Source: Ecdyonurus torrentis (taxonomy: Eukaryota; Arthropoda; Insecta; Ephemeroptera; Heptageniidae). Taken from it: a DNA stretch of 64,000 bases. Location of the stretch: positions 23,555,653 through 23,619,652 of the forward strand of contig OX439137.1 of assembly GCA_949318235.1 (NCBI GenBank), read 5' to 3'. Within the stretch, counting starts at the first letter, position 1; every line of letters begins with the position of its first letter. Below the pieces are notes generated by a model. The model had not been told where the DNA came from. It was given only the letters and a program-made list of their open reading frames with translations, and searched no databases. A program made the position numbers and the translations under genes. Positions 24,345 to 37,200 of this stretch are shown piece by piece.

Positions 24345-24455
24345 CACATAGATAGATAAGGAAAAATTGGGGAATGGGAGATAGTGTAGATAGATTAGCA
24401 CACTATCTCCCATTCCCCAATTTTTCCTAATCTATCTATGTGTTTCTATCAAATC
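24345..24455. mobile_element. family I palindrome, near perfect
   Basis: GGAAAAATTGGGGAATGGGA with inverse TCCCATTCCCCAATTTTTCC around a centre near 24393. Related, longer copies at 27843, 35905 and 43148. Confidence 0.75.
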
Positions 24456-24550
24456 TTTTATATATTATCAACTATCGCACAGACGATTTTTTCCTAATAT
24501 TTATTCTCTCAATTTAGGGTCCTTTTTGCAATTGCATAAAATGACAAGTT

Positions 24551-24862
24551 TACTGTATGGGTGTTTTCATTCATGTTAAAGTCGACGTCATAAGTGAGCA
24601 CTAAATAACATGGGCCAGTATAGGAAAATTACTCATTTTGACAGTTTAAAAATACTTAATTATATTTTTGAGAGCATTGGTGCTGTTAACAGGTTGAATT
24701 AGTACCTCAAGTATGCAAGAAAAATAATAATGACCAAAAAAATAGCTCATTTTCCAAAGAAAATAGCAAAAAACTACGTTTGTCCTATGCTGCGAGCAAT
24801 GTTATTCATCGCTCAAGAAGAGCATCAAAAAGCACTCAGAATGACGTCATGCGTACACACCC
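24551..24862. mobile_element. family H element, copy 1
   Basis: Left end GGGTGTTTTCATTCATGTTA with TCGACGTCAT; right end ATGACGTCATGCGTACACACCC inverted. Other copies at 36315 and 63656. Carries TGACGTCA at its right end. Confidence 0.65.
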
Positions 24863-24865
24863 AAT

Positions 24866-24987
24866 ACCTCTGGCCAAAAGTTTAAGAAAGGGGCAGCAGC
24901 AGCCGTTATGTTTTCTCATAAAGATAGCATAGTGTGGTTGCAAGTTGCCTACACAAATCATTCTTAAATTTTTTAACCAGAGTGGTA
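24866..24987. mobile_element. Tc1-like miniature (family G), copy 2
   Basis: CCTCTGGCCAAAAGTTTAAG to TTTTTTAACCAGAGTGG, with core CATAAAGATAGCATAGTGTG. It lies next to the family H element. Confidence 0.7.
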
Positions 24988-25494
24988 CATATTGGATCAG
25001 TCTTAAAAAAAGGAAATAACAATAAAAAAAATAAAAAAAAAATAAAAAAAAATAAATAAAAATAAGAAAGAAAAAGGGGAGGAAAGTTTTTCTCAAGAAC
25101 ATAAATATATAATTTAAATAAAAATTTACAGGTATCTTAATCTTATCAACATATAAGAGTCATGATTTGCAATTACTTTCAATATTTCATAAATCTAGTG
25201 TTTTCTTTTATGACCATAACAGAAATGCAACTATACTGGGTTGTATGTAGCATTTTGGTTAAGTTTACAATGTTATGACAAAGGTTACCTAATGTTATAA
25301 CATTTTATTGTTGTTGTAGAGAAGTAGAGCATAATACCTTATTGTGTGGTAATACTTAAAATAAAAAAGTTGAGCATAACATATATTACGTAATAATGTT
25401 AGTCGTAATAAGTTATGTTTTAGCATCACTCATGATTACTTGTGTATCATTAAATATACACTTACTAAGTAGAAAATTTAAACTTACTCAGCTC

Positions 25495-26485
25495 CTAGGC
25501 TTCCTCATAGAAATCACAAACAAGCTTGGGACAAACTTTGATAGCTTCCCAAGCTGGAACATAGTCTGATGTGTCCACTTCTTTCCTATAAACAATACAA
25601 CAAGAAATGTCAAGTTAAATATGCTTTTACATTTTTTTTCTGTTCTTTTTTTTAATGGAATGGAATTAAAAAGACATGTTGATGTGATTAACATGTACGT
25701 AGTAAAGAATGCTAGCAAAAAAAAAAAAAAAAAAAAAAAAAAGTTGCATTATTTACTTGGCCTATATACTAAATAAGCAAATGACTAATTTATTGACAAT
25801 ACAGTTTAATACATCAACTAAATTGGCTAAATTTTACATAATGTCCATCCTTTTTTCTCTTTTTGATTTGCTTAAGGGTTGTCTTTAGTTGGCTTGTATC
25901 TCAAAATCTAAAACAAAAAATCCTAATTTTTTGATGTCACCTCAAATTTAATGGTAACAGCTACCCATGATAAAATTTTCAGTACCCGTGACCATCAGAT
26001 AAGAGAGAAATTAATTTTTGAAATTTACTAAAATTAACATGACCTCTTATGGGACTAAAACTTCAAAAAATCATAATTCAATATCTAGCATGGTGACCCC
26101 CCAAAATTTTTTCATTTTTGAAGTTGCCTTAACCTAATGTATCACTATGCAAAATTTCAGATTTTTCCTTCTTTGCGACTTTTTAGTCAAATCCCGCAGT
26201 AGCTGATTTCCCGCCTTAAACTTACAAAAAGTAAGCTACCTGAAATAACTAATTGAAAGGGAATTGTGGAAGCCTATGAAAATATAACATTAACAGTATG
26301 AAAATGTTATCAAACAAATTATAGGAAAGGATAGAGGAAATTATAGCAAAGTGCCTTTTCATATAGTGAAGAAGTGTCCTATATAGTACAGTGAAAAGCC
26401 TGCTGGCACAGAAAATGAACACATTGGTTGATTTGGGATCAATACCCCAAGAGATTTAAGTCTGAAAAGGCTTACAAAGCATACT

Positions 26486-26520
<35 letters not shown>

Positions 26521-29500
26521 CCTTCCAGTATTTTTGTGTTAAACGCTACCAATTTGTCTATCATGACTCTATGATCGCAAAAAAATTACCTAATTATATA
26601 GCACATTCTTCACTATAGTAAGACCATTGCTTGCTTAATTTTGACTCTATTTCTTCATCTTTTTAATTCCATCATTTCGAGTCACAGTTTTATTATCAGT
26701 AACTTATCAAATAAAATAACAGGAAAATTTAAAGTGGCACTATCGGACTCCGACAAGTATTTTTTATTTTTTTTAACATTATAAACTGGACTTAATTTCA
26801 CCCTTGCCACACGTGACAAGTGGACCATAAGGGAGAAAAAAATAATAACTGATAGTAAGTTCTTCATCTCTGACGTCAGAGATGAAACGCAAATGTCACA
26901 ACGTCAAATTTTACAGGTAATGAGTGGTGAGCCATTTGAATTTCAGTTTCTTATAAAATGAAAAAGGTGAGCTATTGTCATAAAACTCACTCAGGTAGAA
27001 AGGATTAAATTAGTGAGTTAAAATAAAATTAATTTTTTACTCTGATCATTGTGCAAACTATTTATTTGTAATTGCCATAAAATTTGCATTGAAATTCATA
27101 CCAAAATCAAATTCCTAGCCCAATTAGAAGGGTTTTAAAATTGATTAGACCAATTATTGATTAATAAATCAATATTAAAATCTTTTTTTCTAATTGGGGT
27201 AGGAGGTTGATTTTGGTATGAATTCCAATGCAAATTTTGTGACAATTACAAATAAATTGTTCGCACAATGATCAGAGAACAAAATTAATTTTATTTCAAC
27301 TCACTAATTTAATCCTTTCTACCTGAGTGAGTTTTATGACAATAGCTCACCTTCTTTATTGTGTGACTATCTTTTCACTTTTAACATACCCCTCATACAC
27401 TTATGACCCCCCTACATTTCTTTTTGGGCAATGTTGCCACACACCGCTCTGGCAACTGCTCTGACTCTTAAACATATTAATTTAATTAACCCAATTAAAT
27501 TCATTTTTGATCAAAAAGTAATTTTTTGGGTAATTTATGCCTCAGAGTCACTATACAAGGTATGGGAATAACACTTATCTTCTCTGTAAAGAATGTCTTT
27601 AAGTAACAGCTGCAATTGAAGATCTTAAATACAAAGATCACATAATACTATAAAGTGAATGCTCAACTCCATTATTATTATGTTTATTATTTATTAATAC
27701 ACATACGTACATGTAGCAGCTATAGCAAAATTTTGCTTTCTAGAATAATACTCTGGCAAGATGCAAGGATTTTATTTGCTTTTCTATATTCTACTTTTTA
27801 TCACCTTAAAATAATTGTGTAACAATAACAATCAAGGTAGAAAAATATACAGATAGATTAGGACAAATGGGGACTGGGCAATGTGTAATGAGATTACACT
27901 GGCAGGGATACTGTGGTAGCTGTCAGTCTAAAAGCTCATACTATCTCCCATTCCCCTATTTTTCTTATCTACTGTATTTATGTGTTTTTCTATCAAATAT
28001 TTTTATTAAAATTATATCAATCATCACAAAGTCACTTTTTTTTACATATCGATCTTGTTGCGAAAAAAAGGTCTATCTCGTATTTTGTCAGGGGAAGCAA
28101 AAGATCTATCTTGTTTTTTGTCAGTGGAAGCAAAAGGCCTATCTCAATCCCGAACGTTATGGAGATGGCGCTCGAGATAGACCTTTTGCTTCCACTGACA
28201 AAAAACGATATAGGCCTTTTGCTTCCCCTGACAAAATACAAGATAGACCTTTTTTTCGCAACAAGATTGATATTTAAATAATGCCAAGGGTATGTGTTAA
28301 TGACTTACCACTTCATCAGAAGCATGCATTCTCCTTGAATTTCTGTAGACCCAATAACTTTCAGAGGTTGGTATCCTCTAGCAAATCCTTTTTTCACAGT
28401 ACTCTGTAACAAGAATACGACAAATATAAGGCGGGAAAAAGGCTATTACAGAATTTGACTAATAAGTTGAATAGAATGAAAACTCTGAAATTTTGCCCAT
28501 TAGGATAAGGTTAATCTTCAAAAATGTAAAAATATAAAAATAAAAAATAGGGGCAGTCTGCTTTTAATCATAAATTATGATTTTTTTTTTATTTTTTATT
28601 TTTTATTTTTTTATTTATTATATTTTTTTAATGTTTTAATCCCCTAAGAGCCCATGTTAATTTCAATACATATTTTCTCTTATCTGATGGTCACAGGTTA
28701 TCAGGGTCGGACTGGCTCGAAAAGGCCCACTCAGGAAGAGACCAGAGAGGGCCCACTGGGGGGGTCTGGGGGGGCGCAGCCCCCCCAGCAATAGGGGGGT
28801 CCGGGGGGCGAAGCCCCCCGGAAAATTTCAAGACACGCCCCTTTTTTGAGGAAAAAATCACTTAAAAAGGGTGCTTTTATTAAATATTTGTTTTGCAAAA
28901 AAAAAATTATAATTTTTTCAGTTTTTTCAGTAAAGAAATAAGTTAAACAATGAAAGAGTAAAAAACAAACAAAAAATATATAAGAACGAAATACTATCTA
29001 TTAATTTAGTGAATGTCATATATTTTACTTAAATTTACATAAAATTGTAACGTATAATATTTTATTTTATTAATCAACATAAATTCAAATGTGTGCAACT
29101 TTTATTTTTGAAATAATTATATACAGGGTGTTTTTTTAAAAGCGCGCATTTTTAAGCGCAAATTAAAATATGAAGAAATAAAATAAAATTAACTTTTTAT
29201 ATATCATTTTGTAGCCAAGGGTTAGACATTTTTAAAACTCTTCTTAGAAATAAAATTGAGTGGCCGGTTTTCTTGCACCGAGCGTCAACGTAAAAATGTG
29301 CTATTTTTTTTTCCAAACGTATTTTTTTCTACAAAAATGATCAGAAATTTGCTTTTTTAACTATCCTTTATTGACAATTAATGGAGTCTGTTGTCATAAA
29401 TAAGATACCTATAGCACTCTAAACATGTTCTGTGATAAAAATAGAAGGATGGGGTATCAGGGTTGAGGTGAAAATTTTTGCGTTAAACATGGCTAAATTT

Positions 29501-31229
29501 GCTTTAAAAAATTCTCTTAAATCAAAGTTTTTTTTTGTTTTTTTTTATCGATTTTGTATGAATTTTAATTTTCATAACATTGTTTATAACTATCATTTTC
29601 TGTCAATTCTTACAAACTGGTTTGGTTTGATTATTAAACCTTAAACATTTCAGTTTAAAGATCGGACATTTTTAATTTGCATCTCTTTCTTTAAAAGTTG
29701 GTCCACATGCAAATCCGCACATTTCATTTGGTTTTTGCTGAATTCATTAATTCTTTGCATCTTGAATTTAATGAAGCCTTCATGTTGAATTTTTTTTAAT
29801 ACTTAAACCAAACATTACTTTTAGATTTGAAAGAAAACTGTGAGTGCTATATAAGCCATTATAGAGAAACTAAAAATTTCGTTAAATCATTATAAAAAAA
29901 TCTCGAATTAGAGAAAATGTTGGCAAATTTAGCAATGCTTTACTCAAATGTTTTTACCTTAACCCTGATAACAATGTGGCCCCATCCTTCTATTTTTATC
30001 ACAGAACATGTTTAGAGTGCTATAGGTATCTTATTTATGACAACAGACTCCATTAATTGTCAATAAAGGATAGTTAAAAAAGCAAATTTCTGATCATTTT
30101 TGTAGAAAAAAATACGTTTGGAAAAAAAAAAAATAGCACATTTTACGTTGACGCTCGGTGCAAGAAAACCAGTCACTCAATTTTATTTCTAAGAAGAGTT
30201 TTAAAAATGTCTAACCCTTGGCTATAAAATGATATATAAAAAGTTAATTTTATTTTATTTCTTCATATTTTAATTTGCGTTTTAAAATGCGCGCTTTTAA
30301 AAAAAACACCCTGTAGTATCACATGCAAAACTTATAGCAAAGATATTTTATGATACTTTGAAATTTGTTTGGATCCATGCAGCTTAATCTTTAAATATAA
30401 ACCATAACTTTATTTATTTATTTTTAATTAAATTATAGCCAGCATCAATAAGGAATTCGAATCTAAAAAAAATAAAATAAAAAAATAATTATATTCTAAA
30501 AGAGAACATTGTCCCGAATTTTAGAAAATTGAAAAATGATGTTATGTTTTATAACTTTAAATTGTCTGGGCATAGGAAAAAGCTGACTATCACTGTGAGG
30601 TCATTGCGTCTTTTAAAAATTAATTAAAAATACTTAATGAACTAAAAATTAAAAAATTCACATATTTATCGATTTAGGACATTGTGTTCTGTTTTATATA
30701 TAATGTTTTTATGAAAACTACCCCTTAAAATTTCTTGGTATTCCTCTTTGTTCTGTAATAGTTAACAGCTTAATATTTTTTCTTCCACTATATAATCTCT
30801 CTCTCTCTCTCTCTCTCTCTTTTCTTTTCTTTTTCTTTTTTTTTTTTTTTGCGACTCGATCGTTAATATTTTTTCGTATATGAATAAAATATTTCAGTCA
30901 ATTTTGTATAATTATACTTTGTAATGACTAGTAGATAAAAACAAAAAAATCTTAAAAGCTGAATACTGGAAAATAAATTAACCTAGGTTTCTGAAGGTGT
31001 TTGAGATAAGAGAATAGTTCATAATATAGTTCTTGTGCAATGAAATAAGTAAATATAATAAATAATAAATCGTAATTACACCATTCACGTATTATTCATG
31101 AGCGCTTTAATTTAAGATGTGAAACAAAAAATAAGTATGTGTGTAATTTGATGGAATTTTTAATTTTTTTTTTTAACTCTGTTCCTTTCAACTTTCTTCT
31201 TCTTCTTCTCTTCTTCTTCTTCTCTTCTC

Positions 31230-31260
<31 letters not shown>

Positions 31261-34200
31261 TCATTTTTGTTTATTAGCGAGCAAAGGGCCCCCAGACCAG
31301 GGGGGCCCGGTCAGGAATTCCTGACCAACTTAAATGACCAGTCCGACCCTGCAGGTTATGAAAAATTTATCAGTAGCTGTTAAATTTAACTTTCAAATGG
31401 TATCATAAATTTTGGAAGTTTTATTTTTAGATTTTGAGATAAGCCACCTGAATACCAACCTTAAATTTTAAAACTATGCTACCACTTTTTAAGTTAGTCA
31501 TGATTATATATTATATTATCAGTTTTTTTAATTGAAAGAAAAGGATAAGAGAAACCAGCAAGGACCTTACCACTGCCACATTTAAGAGATAGCCAAATAG
31601 CTTGTCAATGAAAACCTTGCTAGCACAGCAATAAAAAAATTATAATAACATTTTTGGATAGCTTTTAGCACTAAACTACAACATTCCCTTGAAATATAAG
31701 GTTCCAAAAGCTATCCAATGTGTTAGCAAGATTTTCACTAAGCTGTAAGGTACTCTCTTCATTATAACAGTATAAGGCTCTTGCTGCGGTTTTTCCTATC
31801 CTTTTCTTTCAAAGTTATCACACCTATATAACCATTATTGGTTTATTTTCCTTAATATCTCAGTTCTTTTAAATTTTAATTTTGAATGCTCTTTTATGGA
31901 CTAGAGGCGTATTCAGGGGGTGGGCTCCTGAAAAAGCATATGGTCTGAAAGAATATGGGTAAATGGGGGGGGGGGGTCTCCTTTTACCAATGCTTTCACT
32001 ATAAGCTGGACCCATTCCCATCACAAAATCCTGGCATGCCACTGATATGCAAATGTCATACAAAAATTACTAACCTGTTGCGGAGGAGTAATCTTATTCA
32101 GTCCTGATTTCTGAGATAAATTTTCAGCATGTTGATGCATTTCTGCATATCTCTTGTTTTCATTTGGTCCAAGGCTTTCCAATGGCTTATCTTCTTCAGT
32201 TTTAACTTCTTCGCCTTCTTCAGGTTCATCTTTTTCATCTTCAGATTCAAATTCTTTGTCTTCTTCTTCATCATCATCTACATAATCTTCTAATGAGTCA
32301 CTTGAGCCAGGAGATGGAACATTAATTATTTCAGTTTCTTCCTTTCGAGTCTTTTTTGATATATTATCTTCAGTAGTGTTGAGAGATTTAGTACCAGATT
32401 GCACTAGAATTTTAGTAAGAGGTAAAGTAGTAGAAGTAGTAGTAGTTCTAAGTGGTTGAAGAATATTGACGCTTGCTTTATTTTGAATCTGCACATTAGA
32501 ACTACTAGACTGTTTATGTGAAGTACTTGGAGTTGGATTACTTAAAGTTTTAGGGGGTAAAGTAGAAGGAGTGTTGTTCTGTGTTTTATTTTGAAGTTGT
32601 GTATCTTCACTAGTAGAAGCTGTTTGCATTGGAGTATCTAAAATACTTGGAGTTGGATTAGGTTGAGTTTTAGGGGGTGATATGATAGAAGCAGGAATAG
32701 GACTTTTCTTTGTTTGATTTTGAGTATCAGAATTTGTAGAAGGTTGTAGCATACTATTCAAATTAACAGTAAGACAAGGAGGATTGTTTGCACTGATTTG
32801 GGGTTGTATATCAGTTGAAGCAATTTTTAAAATTGTAGGGTGAGAAACATTAGTCACACTACAATTAATGGGATAGGTTCTAGGTTGTGAAATGATAGGA
32901 TGAAGAGTAGGTATACTAGTTTTAGAGTTTGAAACAATATGACCATAGGTCTTTTGTGGATGGATTGTAGGTTGTAAAATAAGATGAACAGGAGGTTGAG
33001 TTGACTTGTTACTTTGTGATAGAATTTCAGAACCACTAGTAGTTGGAACCTCAACTGAAGAAGTATTAGGAGTTGATGTAGAACTAGAACATGGATTTCC
33101 ACAAGAATTAGCCTCATCATTTGGTTGACTTCGTTTTACAGTCAAAGTTCCAGAATTAACAGCCTTGCGAAATTCACTCATTATAGTAGATACTGATTTA
33201 CCACGAATATTATTTTGTGGAGACCATATTTGCTTACTTGATTCTTTTATATATTTTTGCTGGTCTGCATTATTTGATGTCTTTAGTAAAGAAGTTCCAG
33301 CTTTATTATTTGGTGCTGGATTATTTATTGGCTTTCCTGTAGTCCCACTTACTTCAACTTTTTCTGATGATACTTTAGAATGTGGTTTTATAGTTACAAG
33401 AGTTGAAATATGAGTATATTGTGGAATATGAGAGTTTGGAGATGCTTCAGAATGAGTATTTACCGTTAAAGTTGATGCATCATTAGGGTTGTTAAGTGCA
33501 TTTTTAGGACGAACAGTTATTCCTTGAGATAGTATTTGTTGTAGTTTACTCTGGGTACTTCCAGTAGAAAATTGGGACGTTTGTTGATGAGGATGGTCTT
33601 TAGTAAAAGAACTTCCAACTACAGTTTGTATTTTATTAACAGATACTTCCTTAGGTTTTGAATTAGTAGAGTTTTGTGAAATTGAAGTATTTTTCATGTG
33701 AAGATTTAAACTTTTAGAATTTGTACTGTTTTCTTGTGTAGAGGTTGATGGTTTTTGTGGATTTACAACATTTTGTGGACTTGTTATTTGAGGTTGTGGT
33801 GCATATTTAATAATAGACTGATATTTTAATAAAGGTGGAAGTATATAAGGAGGTGTTATGTTTGAAAATTGCATTGCTGTTGTATTATTGGCTAAAGTAA
33901 CTTGTCCATTTGGTTGATGTACAGTACTAGGTGGTGGTACAAAACGTACTGGAGTTGCAACGTTTTTATTAAAACCAATATATTTTAAAGTATCCATTTT
34001 AAAACAATTAAATGAATTATTCTTAATTTCATGGTTGTTACATTGAACTTTTTTTAAATGTATTAATTTAATAGGAGATCCATTTACATTAAAGATTTTT
34101 ACTGGAGTATTAGTAACATTAATTGTGTTACTAGTTGTAGTTGGAATATTTTGTTGATGTTGTGTAACAGTTGAAGTAGACAAGCCGTTTGATTTTAAAA

Positions 34201-37200
34201 TAGATACAGGTTTATTTGATTCTATTGATTTTTGAACATTAGCTTTCATTGCATTTGTAATAGGTATTACCTTTTTAATTATATAAATAGGTCTTTTATT
34301 TGCAGTACAAACTTTACCATCCAATTTTCCAATAGTTTGTGTTTCTGTTGTACTTAATTTTGACGTGCTTTCATTTTTTTCTGGTTCTCCTGCCTCAGTT
34401 TTTTTGTCTAAAATTTTAGCAGATTGTTGCATATATGTAGTTTGATTACTACTTTTTTCATTGCTATTAATTGGTTGATGTGTATTTACAACATTTTGTG
34501 GATTTGTTATTTGAGGTTGTGTTACATTACTAGTAATAGGCTGATTTAAAACTTGTTGTAATGAAGTTGAAGGAGGTATTGTGTTTGACGACTGCATTAT
34601 TGTTTTAGTTTTTACTATTGGAATTTCTGGTTCATTAACGATCATATTGCTACTAACTTTTTCTTGGATTTCACCAGTAGTCATGGAAGTTTCTACTTCA
34701 CCTCTTGCCATACTAACATTTTTTAATACAAAATCTTTTGACTGTACTTTTTCATTCACAGGTTCATTGTCTAAACAAATAATTTCAGTTTCTTCATGTG
34801 TATCTGGTCTTACTTTTGTAATACACTTTTCTGTCTTGTCTTGTAAATTTGAATCATTATTTATTTGTATTTCTTTACTTCTTTTAACAGCTTCATAAAG
34901 GGTAATGAAAGGATTATCTTCAAGAATATTTTTTAATCTTAAAAAACGATCACTTAATACGTTAGCTGGTTTATTATAAGTAATGGGTATTTTAGGTATT
35001 TTTTCTTGATTGATTTTTTCATTTGAATTATTAGTATTTGATAATTTAAAAGTTTTTTCTCTTAATTTACTTACTATATCTATAACTGCTGTTGTTGATT
35101 CTTGCTTTTTTGATGGAATAGTTTCAGACAGAGCAAATTCTTTTAATTTTGATGATAAAATTAATTCTGGTTTATTTCCATCAGTTTTTCCAAGACTTTT
35201 TGTATGTTTTTTTGTAACTTCTGAATTTATTCCTGAACTTATATCAGAAGAATTTTGTTTAGATGCAGCTAAATTTTCTAATGCTGCTGATATTTTTAAA
35301 TTTACGGAACGTAGAGGATTATTTGATGTAGAACGTTGTTGAGGTTGCTTGCTTTCCACATTTGATTTTATATTTATATCCTCAGCTTTCTGTGTATCTT
35401 GAATTTTGCTTTTCTTTTGTTTTTTATGAATTTCTTGATTAGGTTTATCTTCAAGAAAATGACGTTTGTTGTCATTTTTCTTAGTGTTTTCTGGATTAGG
35501 ATCAGTTTCTGAATTTTGTGTTAATGTATCCACATTTGATTTTATATTTATATCCTCTGCTTTCTGTGTATCTTGAATTTTTCTTTTCTTTTGTTTCTTA
35601 TCAATTTCTTGATTAGGTTTATCTTCAATAAAATGACGTTTGTTGTCATTTTTTTTAGTGTTTTCTGGGTTAGGATCAGTTTCTGAATTTTGTGTTGAGG
35701 TCTCCATGTTTGAAGTTGTACTTGCTGAATGACACAATTTTTGTGTTTTTCTTTCCAATTTCTTCTTTTTAAGCATCTTCCTTTCATATGAGCGAATTAG
35801 AGCTTTACAATTCAGATTATCCAATGGTTCCCATGAATTGTATTCACTAGAAATAAAGAATAATAAATATTAAGTTAAAAAAAATTAATATGCGATGAAT
35901 GACAATTAAAAAGATTTGATAGACAGAGATAGATTATGAAAAATTGAAGAATTGGGGAAATGACAGGGATGCCGTGGTGGAAAAAAAAATTAACGCAGGC
36001 TGAATTGACTTGGGTTATATTTTTTTTCTCCTTCCACTGTGTCCCTGTCAGTGTAAATTCATTATCTCCCATTCCCCAATTTTTTCTAATTGATCTATGT
36101 GTTTTGCTAGAAATATAAAGAAAAGAAAAAAAAATCATACTCAAAATAAAAAATAAAAACACTGAGAAATTACTTAAAATATTTAATAATTGAATAATTT
36201 ACTGTACATATACACTCAATGTCTCTCATGTGTCTTCCGACTCTCAGCTAATTCTTTAAACACAAGTTATATTACTCTCTCTATATACAGAGAACATTAG
36301 CGATACGTTTGGTATCTATAGGGTGTATGCATTCATGTTAAAGTTGATGCCATGTTGGATCACTCAATAACATGGGCAGCATAAAAAAATGACTCATTTT
36401 GCCAGTTTAAAAACAGTAAGCAATATTTTTGAGAGCATCGATGCTGTTGAATTAGTATCTCAAGCATGTGAGGGGAAAAAAATCGCAAAGAAAATAGCCA
36501 AAAACAAAATGTTTCGTATGCTTAAGAATGTTATTCAGTACTTCAGTATGGACTTCAAGCGCAATAAATATGATGTCATGAGGATACACCCTATGGGAAC
36601 TAGGCATTCTTATCACACTGATAAGACTGACTGAAAGTCAGAAACAATATAATACATGACGTTAACACTTGGGACGCTTGCGCTCATGATCTTGAACCTT
36701 GCAAAGCAATATTATAGTAATAGTATGCTGTGGCTGTCAATTGGGGCACTGCAGTAGAGTGTAAAATAGAGAACTTTTTAACAGAGAAGCAACATCTTCA
36801 TGATTTAGGCACACCGCAACACTCAACAGTTTTAACTTAGCAACATTGCTTTTTGAAGCACCAATCAGAGGCCAGAAGTGGACAAATTGAGGAACCAATC
36901 AGAGAGAGCGCTATAATAATTTTGTCTGCAGTGTTGCTAAGTTTAACATAATGAATGTTGCAGGTCTGCCTAAGACCTTGGGATGTCACTTCTCTGTTAG
37001 AGTTCTCTATTGTAAAAGCTTGACTCAGACTTGACTACAGTTTTATAAAGGGAGTCAGGGGACATGATATACATTTTTACTTACTCTGAATAGCCTTTCC
37101 ATTTTAACAGATATTCAATTTTCTCATTATGTCCAACTCTTTTGTCTATGATTTCCTCTACTTCTTCATCTAGTCCTTCCTCTACATTAGGATCTCCTTG

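Noticed and set aside
32854..35342. Several open frames on the plus strand and other minus frames under the large HP1-like exon
   Set aside because: They overlap a single long frame with clear domain junctions and are its shadows.
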